From positions 1 through 34,699 of the forward strand of contig JAHISE010000067.1 of NCBI GenBank assembly GCA_018818235.1: DNA of 34,699 nucleotides, given 5' to 3'. This DNA is from Patescibacteria group bacterium (GTDB lineage: Bacteria > Patescibacteriota > Gracilibacteria > Peribacterales > Peribacteraceae). A program made the position numbers and the translations under genes. Shown here piece after piece: positions 7,499 to 14,436 of the stretch; the first letter of the stretch is position 1, and the number at the start of each line of letters is the position of its first letter. A model generated the notes under the pieces. That model worked only from the letters and a program-made list of their open reading frames with translations, did no database searches and had not been told where the DNA came from.

Positions 7499-8442
7499 AA
7501 AACATAGGTTCAGCTCCGGGAAAAATAATTCTTACCGGTGAGTACGCCGTAGTTTTCGGATTCCGTGGTATCGCAATCCCCTCTCCTCTGAAAATGGAAG
7601 TTGAGTTTGAAGAAAACAGATCGATCGAAGGGATTGAAGTTGAGTGGGAAGGTATTAAAGGTGACGAAACAGCCTTCGCCCAGCCGTCGCTCTCCGAGCT
7701 ATGGCCGGCAGGCAAGGCTACGGCTGTCCAGGGTTGGAATTCTAATTTAATAGAGATACTAAATTCAATTCAGCAATTCAAAGGAAAGATTTTTAATGGA
7801 AAACTGACTATCAAAAACTCAATCCCACTCGGAAAAGGTATGGGATCTTCAACTTCACTCGTAATTGCTGTGGCCAGATGCATGCTTGGTGGTGAATGCC
7901 GATCCGAAGCACTTGCGATCGAGAATAAACTGTCACCAAACAACAGTGGAATCGATTTCAATGTGATTTGGGAAGGTTGTCCCATACTGTTTAAGAAAGA
8001 TGAAAAACATCAATTAATTGATATACCCAAAGACTTTCTGAGTGATGCAATATTAATTGATACCGGCACACCAAATGAGTCAACAAAGGAGTTGGTAGCA
8101 TGGGTAACCGACCGTCGTGGTCGTAGCGGAAGATCGTTATCTTCCGATAATGTTTATGAGGCATTGGAAATGATCGGAAATTGTACAGAGCGCCTCATTA
8201 ATAATGATGATTTTTCAAAGATTATTGCTGATAATTATCGCGCCCAACTCACCCTCGGCATCGTCCCTCCTCAGGTTCAGGAATTAATCGAAGAAATTGA
8301 ACAGGCAGGAGGAGCCGCAAAGGTTATGGGGGCGGGCGGGAGAACGGGTGGGGGTGGGATGGTGTTGGCTCTACACAAAAATCTGAAGAATATTGAAGAA
8401 ATAGCTGCACAATATCATCTACAATCACTCACACTTAACTAA
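7495..8442 (+). CDS. mvk: Mevalonate kinase (GHMP kinase family)
   Basis: Phosphorylates mevalonate at O5. The 315-aa GHMP kinase shows motif 1 SAPGKIILTGEYAVVFG at the N-terminus, motif 2 with the ATP loop (IPLGKGMGSSTSLVIAVAR) near residue 113, and a glycine-rich motif 3 (GAAKVMGAGGRTGGGGMVLAL) near the C-terminus. Mevalonate rather than phosphomevalonate kinase is suggested by the E-x-A-V-V-F-G form of motif 1 and the neighbours; the distinction is not certain. Two repeat tracts lie in frame: a CTTCG...CTACGG hairpin (7670-7729, peptide AFAQPSLSELWPAGKATAVQ) and the 20-bp hairpin at 8127-8146. Both fall between the GHMP motifs. Start overlaps the uppS stop. Confidence 0.9.
   Translation: MKNIGSAPGKIILTGEYAVVFGFRGIAIPSPLKMEVEFEENRSIEGIEVEWEGIKGDETAFAQPSLSELWPAGKATAVQGWNSNLIEILNSIQQFKGKIFNGKLTIKNSIPLGKGMGSSTSLVIAVARCMLGGECRSEALAIENKLSPNNSGIDFNVIWEGCPILFKKDEKHQLIDIPKDFLSDAILIDTGTPNESTKELVAWVTDRRGRSGRSLSSDNVYEALEMIGNCTERLINNDDFSKIIADNYRAQLTLGIVPPQVQELIEEIEQAGGAAKVMGAGGRTGGGGMVLALHKNLKNIEEIAAQYHLQSLTLN
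7670..7729. repeat. CTTCG/CTACGG hairpin repeat inside mevalonate kinase
   Basis: The tract CAGCCTTCGCCCAGCCGTCG...GCTATGGCCGGCAGG...GGCTACGGCTGTCC belongs to the same family as the intergenic hairpins at 46-83, 2561-2602, 2657-2690, 9551-9583 and 25010-25140. Here it is read through in frame without a stop. Confidence 0.75.
8127..8146. repeat. 20-bp hairpin element in mevalonate kinase
   Basis: CGGAAGAT-CGTT-ATCTTCCG preceded by GTCGTAG. It is read in a different frame from the uppS, HMGR-2 and HMGS copies (GRSGRSLSSDN) but in the same frame as the first HMGR copy (GRSGDSKIADEN). Confidence 0.88.
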
Positions 8443-8445
8443 GTC

Positions 8446-8483
8446 ATTTTCCACTTTCCACTTTCCACTTTCCATTTTCCATT
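8446..8483. repeat. Heptad repeat CTTTCCA
   Basis: Three to four copies of CTTTCCA with a degenerate tail fill the 44-bp gap between mevalonate kinase and the decarboxylase. No promoter is seen, so the two genes are probably co-transcribed. Confidence 0.85.
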
Positions 8484-8486
8484 CCC

Positions 8487-9512
8487 ATGACAACCGCCTC
8501 CTCCTCCCCCAATTCCGCATTCATTAAATACTGGGGCAACCGAAATAATCCCCTCAGGCTTCCTGTGGCAGATTCATTCTCTATGTCACTCGACGGTCCT
8601 ACCGTAGAAATAGATATAGAACACTCAGATGCTTTAAAAGTCATATCATTTAATCCTGATGGAACGCAGCTTGAGCTGGGCGAGAAACATGTGAACAGAT
8701 TTGGAAAGACTTTGGATATGACAAAGGAGTATTTAACAAAGTTGGGAGCACCAGATGCAATTCCTGCTTCCGTTTCCATCACCGTAAGATCTAATATCCC
8801 ACCTGCTGTGGGACTTGCCTCTTCCGCAGCAGTTTTTAGCTGCCTTGCAAAGGCAATACAGGGTTTGGTTGCTCCGGTGATTGAACTTACTAATGATCAG
8901 ACGAGTGTAATAGGTCGATTGGGATCCGGTTCTGCAGGAAGAAGTGTACATGGAGGCTTTGTTGCATTGGTTGCGGGTGAAGGTGAAGAGATCGACAGCT
9001 CTTATGGCAAACAATTCGCAGACCAGAACCATTGGACACTCCATGACATCATAGTTGTACCCACAATGCTGGAGAAAAAGGTCGGATCAACCGAAGGGCA
9101 TGCCACTGCACAAACCAGTCCCGGCTATAATGATCGAGTTGAAGCAATAATGAGCCGCAGACAACAGGAATGTATAGATGCAGTTCTTAAAAAGGACTTC
9201 GAAAAGCTTACCGCAGTGTGCGAAGAAGATGTTCTGGACATGCATCATGTGATGCAGACCTCCAATCCCCCACTTAACTACCTGACTGACGACACTCATA
9301 GGATCACAAACGGAATAATTGAGCTTAGAATCTCCGAACACCTTCCTGTGTTCTACACAATGGATGCCGGCCCTACAGTTCAGCTGATATGTACCGACGA
9401 ATCCGTTGATCGTGTTCGGGAATTTGCCTACGCACAAGAAGGATGCAAGGTTTTTGAGGCGAAGACGGGGGGTGGGGCGAGGATTGTTAGAGAGGTGGCA
9501 TTATCTGCTTGA
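8487..9512 (+). CDS. mvaD: Diphosphomevalonate decarboxylase-like GHMP enzyme
   Basis: Expected to decarboxylate mevalonate diphosphate (or monophosphate) with ATP to IPP (or IP). The 341-aa protein has the decarboxylase landmarks: SAFIKYWGNRN followed by PVADSFSMSLDG, the ATP loop PAVGLASSAAVFSCLAKA, RLGSGSAGRSVHGGFV, and YTMDAGPTVQLI, where the Asp is the catalytic residue of the family. The usual MDAGPN reads MDAGPT. Mevalonate monophosphate decarboxylases of haloarchaea and Chloroflexi are close relatives. As no phosphomevalonate kinase is recognised here, use of the monophosphate cannot be excluded without structure-based comparison. No repeats lie inside this gene. It sits between mevalonate kinase and HMG-CoA reductase. 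Confidence 0.9.
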   Translation: MTTASSSPNSAFIKYWGNRNNPLRLPVADSFSMSLDGPTVEIDIEHSDALKVISFNPDGTQLELGEKHVNRFGKTLDMTKEYLTKLGAPDAIPASVSITVRSNIPPAVGLASSAAVFSCLAKAIQGLVAPVIELTNDQTSVIGRLGSGSAGRSVHGGFVALVAGEGEEIDSSYGKQFADQNHWTLHDIIVVPTMLEKKVGSTEGHATAQTSPGYNDRVEAIMSRRQQECIDAVLKKDFEKLTAVCEEDVLDMHHVMQTSNPPLNYLTDDTHRITNGIIELRISEHLPVFYTMDAGPTVQLICTDESVDRVREFAYAQEGCKVFEAKTGGGARIVREVALSA

Positions 9513-9523
9513 TATTGCACCCT

Positions 9524-9680
9524 TGTCTGAACCATGATTAATAGGATTATCAGCCTACGCCTCTGGGCTACGGTTGACAGGAAGGATTACCTTGATTTCA
9601 CAATCAGAGCTTTTTTAAGCAAAAATCCACACTTAATGATCATGTAAATCCTTTAATCAAGAAAATCAAGGTTCAGACAA
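9524..9680. repeat. TTGTCTGAACC palindromic element, copy 1
   Basis: It begins TTGTCTGAACCATGATTAA and ends AATCAAGGTTCAGACAA, inverted arms of about 17 bp with further matches inward (AGGATTA / TAATCCT type). A CTACG/CTACGG hairpin (9551-9583) is nested in it. A 100-bp relative is at 12921-13020. Confidence 0.85.
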
Positions 9681-9684
9681 TCAC

Positions 9685-9717
9685 CACTTTTCACTATTCA
9701 CTATTCACTTTTCACTC
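9685..9717. repeat. Heptad repeat TTCACTA
   Basis: Three to four copies of TTCACTA/TTCACTT directly upstream of HMG-CoA reductase. Confidence 0.85.
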
Positions 9718-9730
9718 CACAATAGTCTCA

Positions 9731-10987
9731 ATGGACCTCCGAAGCCTCCCTACATCATTAAACTCTTCCGATCGCTGTAACGAGCGTCGCAAAATCATCG
9801 AACGTGAGCTTGGAGCGGACCTTGGAGCACTGAAGATTGATCCAAATAAGCTCGGCAGTGCCGAAGAGAATAATTGCGAACAAATGTTCGGACATGTTCC
9901 GATTCCTGTAGGCCTGGCAGGCCCACTCAAAATTTATTTCAACGGTCGTAGCGGCGATTCGAAAATCGCCGATGAGAATGCCACAAATATTTTCCTCCCA
10001 CTCGCAACAACAGAAGCTGCACTCGTCGCAAGTGTTAATCGCGGGTGCAAAGCTCTCACTTTATCAGGTGGAGTTACAACCAGATCTATATATCACGGCA
10101 TGACCCGATCTCTCGCATTCCGGATTCCGGATTCCGGATTCCGAAACTTCATAGAAACAATTAACAAACTAAAACCTGAGTGGATGAAAATCGGCGAATC
10201 CACCAGCTCCCACCTCAAAATAATTAATTACTACATTGATGAATGTGATAACCATCTATTTGTAACAATCAACTGTGATACCGACGAGGCAATGGGTATG
10301 AACATGGTAACAATTGCCGCTCAGGCAATCGGAGAATGGATCGAGGCACATATTCCTGAGCTTGAATTTATAACAGTGGCCGGAAATGTGGACTCGGATA
10401 AAAAACCGAGCAAAAGAACTCATGATTTGGGAAGGGGTTACGAAGTTTTTGCTGAGGCTGAACTCTCTGAGGAAGTCATCAAGGACGTACTTCATACTAC
10501 CCCCTACTCACTACTCACTACTGCCCAAGCTAAACTTGAATCAGGCTCTAAAGTTGCAGAATCAATAGGTTCAAATCTTCAAGCTGCAAATATTATCGCT
10601 GCACTCTACCTTGCAACGGGTCAGGATGCTGCGCACGTTGTCGAGGGATCGATGGCGGATACAACAATTACAGACGTAGCGGAAGATCGTTATCTTCCGC
10701 TCCGCATATCGGTCCGTTGCCCCGCCATCCTCGTCGGAGTCCGCGGAGGTGGAACTCAACTACCTGCACAATCTCAATGCCTTCAACTTCTTACAAAACC
10801 AATTAACCAATTAACCAATCAACCAATTAACCTACACTTAGCTGAGATCATTGGAGCCGCCGTCCTAGCAGGAGAAATATCGTTATTGGCTGCTCAAGCA
10901 ACTCATACTTTGGCAAAGTCGCATAAATCACTTGCAAGAAATAGTAAAGAACTGGAAAGACCCCAGTTTTTTAAACCCAAATCCTGA
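9731..10987 (+). CDS. hmgA: HMG-CoA reductase, class I type, 3' end altered by IS insertion
   Basis: Reduces HMG-CoA to mevalonate with two NADPH. The 418-aa ORF matches soluble archaeal-type class I reductases: PVGLAGPLKI, LATTEAALVASVNRGC (catalytic Glu), DTDEAMGMNMVT (NADPH binding), GNVDSDKKPS (catalytic Lys), ATGQDAAHVVEGS (catalytic Asp), GVRGGGTQLPAQ, and a C-terminal SHKSLARN (catalytic His). Five repeat-derived tracts lie in frame between these motifs (9952, 10122, 10504, 10680 and 10798). The IS at 10952 cut the gene just before its stop: the 9-bp target duplicate AGTAAAGAA is followed on the far side by TAA in the same frame. The ancestral protein therefore ended ...NSKE at 407 aa, and the present one gains 11 IS-encoded residues (LERPQFFKPKS). 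All catalytic residues are intact. Confidence 0.94.
   Translation: MDLRSLPTSLNSSDRCNERRKIIERELGADLGALKIDPNKLGSAEENNCEQMFGHVPIPVGLAGPLKIYFNGRSGDSKIADENATNIFLPLATTEAALVASVNRGCKALTLSGGVTTRSIYHGMTRSLAFRIPDSGFRNFIETINKLKPEWMKIGESTSSHLKIINYYIDECDNHLFVTINCDTDEAMGMNMVTIAAQAIGEWIEAHIPELEFITVAGNVDSDKKPSKRTHDLGRGYEVFAEAELSEEVIKDVLHTTPYSLLTTAQAKLESGSKVAESIGSNLQAANIIAALYLATGQDAAHVVEGSMADTTITDVAEDRYLPLRISVRCPAILVGVRGGGTQLPAQSQCLQLLTKPINQLTNQPINLHLAEIIGAAVLAGEISLLAAQATHTLAKSHKSLARNSKELERPQFFKPKS
9952..9971. repeat. 20-bp hairpin element, first copy in HMGR
   Basis: CGGCGATT-CGAA-AATCGCCG preceded by GGTCGTAG. The stem differs from the CGGAAGAT copies at several positions, and the opposite arm carries matching changes, so the 8-bp pairing is kept. 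It encodes GRSGDSKIADEN between GPLKI and the LPLATTE motif. Confidence 0.8.
10117..10142. repeat. GGATTCC heptamers inside HMGR
   Basis: Three full GGATTCC units after a partial ATTCC, read as FRIPDSGFR, between the GMTRS motif and the next conserved block. Confidence 0.9.
10504..10523. repeat. ACTCACT heptad tract inside HMGR
   Basis: Two full ACTCACT units with partial copies at both ends (CTACTCACT...CACTACTG) encode YSLLTTA. They replace the stretch that in relatives follows the TTP motif. Confidence 0.65.
10680..10699. repeat. 20-bp hairpin element, second copy in HMGR
   Basis: CGGAAGAT-CGTT-ATCTTCCG preceded by GACGTAG and followed by CTCCGC, encoding AEDRYLPLR between the VEGSMADTT segment and the GVRGGGT motif. 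Confidence 0.9.
10798..10832. repeat. CCAATTAA octamer tract inside HMGR
   Basis: Four imperfect copies of an 8-bp unit (AACCAATT) encode TKPINQLTNQPIN. They lie where relatives have a short glycine-rich turn before the AEI..AAVLAGE helix. Confidence 0.8.
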
Positions 10988-12255
10988 GAATAGCTTAAAA
11001 CCATGCGGAAAAGGGGCATAGTGTATTTTGACATAGTCCAAATGTCTACTTAACCCATTTTTCGCTATGCAACAATACCTCCATGATGCTCTTAGAAACA
11101 ACCTTCGTCCTGTAATTAAGTATTGCACCAGGCCTCAGCAAAAAGCTGTAAGCGAGGTTGTTCGTGGTCTATTCACAGAAGCCACACCTGTCTTGAGGCA
11201 TGTTGCGCAAGACAAAACAAAAACAGTTAAAAAGCAGGCTGAAAAATACAGCTATCACTTGGGAAACATTGATGTAACAGATGAAGTTGATGCCCTTGCA
11301 TTGAGGAAAGTTAAATCTCAAGTGCGTAAGCACACAGTGATTGCCTATGATCTTTGTGATATCAACAAAGAGTTTTCAAAAAAGATTGAGAAGATGACAA
11401 ATGTATTTGATGGAAGCAGGAGAAAGATAGCACCGGGATTTTTTCTGCATGGCGTTGGTATCAATGGCATTCTCTTAAAGTTTCAAGTGCACGATAATGA
11501 GGTACACACACTCAGCCAAATTCGATCAAAGATCGTTGGAAACATTTCAAAAGAACTCAAAAACAAGGGTATCTGGGTTTTTGATCGTGGCAATGACAGC
11601 AAGACATGGTACCGTGAACTCTGTCAGGTTCACGAAGCTGATTTTATCGCAAGAGTAAAAGAAAATCGTTATGTTGTCTTAAAAGAAACTGGGGATTATT
11701 TGCTTGTGAAAGATTTGGAACCGGGCATGTATGAAGTCCACTTTATGAATTATCACAACAACAAAGTGCACACAGATATCACCTATACACTCATCATCAA
11801 TGAGCACTTGGAAGACAAAGAGCCCATCAGACTAATCAGCAACCTTGGCATTGATCAATTCACATCAGAAGAGTTTGTAACAATGTATCTGGAACGCTGG
11901 GGTATTGAGAATGTTTTCAAAAGAGCAAAGCAGAAGTTTTGTCTTGAAAAGATCAGAGTTCTGAGTTTTCGGAAGTTCAAGAACCTTGTGTCTCTCATTC
12001 AGCTTGCAACCATTATTGCTACTGTAACATTTGTTGCCATTCAGAAGTCCACACATGCAGTTATCGTTGCTGTTGTGAAACTTTACAAAAACTTCCTGTG
12101 GCATCGTTCACTTGAACAAAATCTCGACTCCTTCATTGCATTCATGCAGGCATCTTTGCCAAGACTTGTACATCGTATCAAACTTCCTTCTGACCAAATG
12201 AGCCTGTTTTCAAGGAAGTGTTTAAACAGAGTGGGGTAAAAACTGGGGTCTTTTC
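10952..12255 (+). mobile_element. IS4-type insertion sequence, about 1.3 kb
   Basis: A 1304-bp segment bounded by 9-bp direct repeats AGTAAAGAA (10943-10951 and 12256-12264), the target duplication. Imperfect terminal inverted repeats are visible: AAAGACCCCAGTTTTTTA near the left end and, on the other strand at the right end, AAAAGACCCCAGTTTTTAC. One intact transposase gene is inside. The exact outer ends could shift by 1-3 bp because the arms are offset (CTGG versus GA outside AAAGACCCC). Confidence 0.92.
11067..12239 (+). CDS. IS4-family DDE transposase
   Basis: A 390-aa transposase. The catalytic triad can be placed: Asp in VIAYDLCD near residue 95, Asp in WVFDRGND near residue 173, and Glu in the C-terminal YLERWGIENVFKRAK. 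The last segment fits the IS4 signature Y-(2)-R-(3)-E-(6)-K exactly. The frame is intact from start to stop and reaches to within about 20 bp of the right end of the element, so the IS may be active. A start at the MQQYLHDAL Met is natural; no ribosome-binding site is seen. Confidence 0.95.
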   Translation: MQQYLHDALRNNLRPVIKYCTRPQQKAVSEVVRGLFTEATPVLRHVAQDKTKTVKKQAEKYSYHLGNIDVTDEVDALALRKVKSQVRKHTVIAYDLCDINKEFSKKIEKMTNVFDGSRRKIAPGFFLHGVGINGILLKFQVHDNEVHTLSQIRSKIVGNISKELKNKGIWVFDRGNDSKTWYRELCQVHEADFIARVKENRYVVLKETGDYLLVKDLEPGMYEVHFMNYHNNKVHTDITYTLIINEHLEDKEPIRLISNLGIDQFTSEEFVTMYLERWGIENVFKRAKQKFCLEKIRVLSFRKFKNLVSLIQLATIIATVTFVAIQKSTHAVIVAVVKLYKNFLWHRSLEQNLDSFIAFMQASLPRLVHRIKLPSDQMSLFSRKCLNRVG

Positions 12256-12450
12256 AGTAAAGAATAATTGACTTATGCCCTGTTTTATTGCAAGATACTG
12301 CACTCATATCCTCTTTTGGATATGCGTTCATTCCCATCAAAGGACAACGGATAAATCTCCGGAATCAAAAACCGGAAGATGAAGATATCCCAATCTAGTT
12401 GATCAAGTAACCGTCACCCGTCACACGTTTCGCGAAAGAAGGAAGAACCA
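12256..12450. other. Intergenic region after the IS
   Basis: About 195 bp that would have followed the HMGR stop before the IS arrived. It contains the second target repeat plus the ancestral TAA, a short hairpin (ATCCTCTTTTGGAT) and the leader of the 125-aa ORF. No repeat family recognised elsewhere is seen here. Confidence 0.5.
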
Positions 12451-12828
12451 ATGAGAAAAGCTTTGCTGACCACATTGTCGTGGATTGTAGTCGTAGCACT
12501 CATCATGCTTGTTTGCCAATCGATCCGTCAACAGGATCGGAACACAAGTCAATTCCTGATGATGGATAAGTCAAACCGTGTTATTTCCGCCTCAAAAGAA
12601 AGGCACGAACAAAAAATCGCCCATATACTCGAGAGCCCACTAGACCCGGAATTGGACAAAGATACATGGAAGTATCTGAATTGGGAAAGGAAGGAATTGG
12701 ATCTTATGATCCAGAAACACAACAACGAAATCTCTTGTTATGGTTATGACAAAGAAACACCGGCGAGCGAGTACAAACCGATTCCCAAAATCCCGGCCAT
12801 TCAGTGGCCGGAAACTGCCCCACCGTGA
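12451..12828 (+). CDS. Hypothetical small membrane-anchored protein
   Basis: A 125-aa protein with one N-terminal hydrophobic helix (SWIVVVALIMLVC, residues ~10-22) after Arg and Lys, then a charged soluble part (many E, K, D; one WERKELDLMIQKHN helix) and a Pro-rich tail (PIPKIPAIQWPETAPP). A type II signal anchor with the bulk outside is likely. A purine-rich AAGGAAG lies 5 nt before the ATG and a strong terminator follows at 12870, so it forms its own unit within the mevalonate cluster. No family recognised; any link to isoprenoid synthesis is unsupported. Base composition and the ribosome-binding site resemble the isomerase gene at 434-1306 more than the neighbours. Confidence 0.65.
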   Translation: MRKALLTTLSWIVVVALIMLVCQSIRQQDRNTSQFLMMDKSNRVISASKERHEQKIAHILESPLDPELDKDTWKYLNWERKELDLMIQKHNNEISCYGYDKETPASEYKPIPKIPAIQWPETAPP

Positions 12829-12869
12829 CCCAACCAACCGTTGTCCAATTCATGTTAATGGGAACCGAT

Positions 12870-12899
12870 CCCGACGTCCACAGCGACGTCGGGGTTTTT
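12870..12899 (+). terminator. Rho-independent terminator after the 125-aa ORF
   Basis: CCCGACGT / ACGTCGGG 8-bp stem with an 8-nt loop, then GTTTTT. It stands 41 nt after the stop codon. Confidence 0.9.
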
Positions 12900-12920
12900 G
12901 ACATATTTGTCTGAACCCAC

Positions 12921-13020
12921 TTGTCTGAACCATGATTAAAAGGATTATTTGATTACCTTGATTGCCTTAATCAGTATAATCAAGTTAATCCTTTAATCGT
13001 GTAAATCAAGGTTCAGACAA
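12921..13020. repeat. TTGTCTGAACC palindromic element, copy 2
   Basis: Starts TTGTCTGAACCATGATTAAAA and ends AATCAAGGTTCAGACAA, with an extra partial TTGTCTGAACCC just before it (12907). Its last base abuts the ATG of HMG-CoA synthase, so the element must supply the start region of that gene. Confidence 0.88.
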
Positions 13021-14058
13021 ATGCACTCCTCAATAATCTCCTTCGGCCAATACATCCCCTCCAAACGAATCAAAACTGAGGAGATTGCACGGCAACATTC
13101 AAAGGATCCTGCTCCTTATATAAAAGGATTGGGAGTAACCGAGAAATCAGTCCCCAACCAAGGCGAAGATACTTTTACGATGGCGGTTGAGGCGGGTAGG
13201 CAAGCATTAAACTCCGTAGCGGAAGATCGATATCTTCCGCCCCTGCGATCCTCGCAAATTTCCGCTGTCTTCGTCGGCTCCGAAAGTCACCCGTACGCAG
13301 TTAAACCCACAAGCGGAATGGTAGCCTCCGCACTTGAGTGTCATCCCTTCTGTCATTGTGCTGACTTGGAGTTTGCATGCAAAGCCGGAACCGCAGCAAT
13401 GCAAATTGTTGATAGCATGGTGAGGTCCGGTCAGATTGAATATGGAATGGCTATAGGATCGGATACTGCTCAAGGCAAACCCGGTGATGCACTCGAGTAC
13501 ACAGCTGCCGCAGGAGCAGGTGCGATCATACTTGGACCGGAAAATTCCAAGAATGCCATCTGCAGAATAGAAAAGACGCTATCTTTTACATCAGACACTC
13601 CTGACTTTTGGAGAAACTCAGAGAAAAAGTACCCCGAACATGCCGGGCGCTTTACGGGTGAGCCTTCTTATTTCCGTCATACCGAAGAAGCACTAAAAGG
13701 AATACTCGAAATTACTAAAATGGAGGTTGGCGACTTTGCTCACGCAGTATTCCACATGCCCAATGCAAAGTTCCCTTCCAAGATTGCAAATAAATTCGGA
13801 TTTACCAAAGAGCAAATGGAACATGGCTTCATTGTTCCCAAAATTGGGAACACATACAGTGCATGTTCACTGCTTGGGCTGATATCAGTTCTGCAAAAAG
13901 CAAAGAAAGATGAAAAGATACTTCTTGTTAGCTACGGATCGGGTGCGGGGTCGGATGCGTTTGTGTTTACGATGCTGAAGGATGGAGTTGAACTACCCTC
14001 AGATGAAAGAGCAACTGAATATGTGGATTATAATGAGTATGTAAGGTGTACTTCTTAA
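13021..14058 (+). CDS. mvaS: HMG-CoA synthase, archaeal type
   Basis: Condenses acetyl-CoA with acetoacetyl-CoA to HMG-CoA. The 345-aa thiolase-fold protein matches the short archaeal type: catalytic Cys in DLEFACKAGTAAM near residue 120, an AVFHMPNAKFPSK segment with the active-site His, TYSACSLLGL, and the C-terminal VSYGSGAGSDAF. Early residues include a GVTEKSVP motif typical of the archaeal group. An in-frame 20-bp hairpin (13220-13239, AEDRYLPPLR) interrupts the segment between GRQAL and the AVFVGSESHP strand. The gene starts directly at the end of a palindromic repeat. In archaea this enzyme forms a complex with thiolase through a DUF35 protein; both partners follow here. Confidence 0.94.
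   Translation: MHSSIISFGQYIPSKRIKTEEIARQHSKDPAPYIKGLGVTEKSVPNQGEDTFTMAVEAGRQALNSVAEDRYLPPLRSSQISAVFVGSESHPYAVKPTSGMVASALECHPFCHCADLEFACKAGTAAMQIVDSMVRSGQIEYGMAIGSDTAQGKPGDALEYTAAAGAGAIILGPENSKNAICRIEKTLSFTSDTPDFWRNSEKKYPEHAGRFTGEPSYFRHTEEALKGILEITKMEVGDFAHAVFHMPNAKFPSKIANKFGFTKEQMEHGFIVPKIGNTYSACSLLGLISVLQKAKKDEKILLVSYGSGAGSDAFVFTMLKDGVELPSDERATEYVDYNEYVRCTS
13220..13239. repeat. 20-bp hairpin element in HMG-CoA synthase
   Basis: CGGAAGAT-CGAT-ATCTTCCG preceded by TCCGTAG and followed by CCCCTGCGATCC; encodes AEDRYLPPLR. Confidence 0.9.
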
Positions 14059-14093
14059 GAAGAATCTTCAGATTTTTGGCATCACTGTGATCC

Positions 14094-14353
14094 GACCTCA
14101 CCCCCTGTCCCCCTCTCCTGCCACGCAAATGACTTTGAATAAGTCTGATGTATATATTCAATTCTGGATACACACAGGAGAGGGGGGAGCCCATATCATA
14201 GAAATGAATATCATTGCTACATGATAATGAAAAGAATCTAAAAACCTACTTAAACTTAGGCTCCCCCATCTCCTCTGAATCTGATTATATATTAGCAATA
14301 GATAACATAGGGGTTCACTGACGTGGGAGGAGAGGGGGACAGGGGGTGAGGTC
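14094..14353. repeat. C/G-rich inverted repeat element, copy B
   Basis: GACCTCACCCCCTGTCCCCC at the left and GGGGGACAGGGGGTGAGGTC at the right are perfectly complementary over at least 20 bp. Inner arms (CACAGGAGAGGGGGGAGCCC / GGCTCCCCCATCTCCTCTG) give a second hairpin. It fills most of the gap between HMG-CoA synthase and thiolase. Confidence 0.9.
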
Positions 14354-14436
14354 GAAAAGAAAATAGAAAGAACAAATAAAGACTTTGAGTGCATGCATGA
14401 TCCTCTAATTTGTAGTAGGATATCCCAGAGCTACCC

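Noticed and set aside
9731-10987. HMGR considered a pseudogene because of the IS and the many repeats
   Set aside because: The frame is open, all catalytic motifs including the C-terminal SH are present, and only the last residues are changed.
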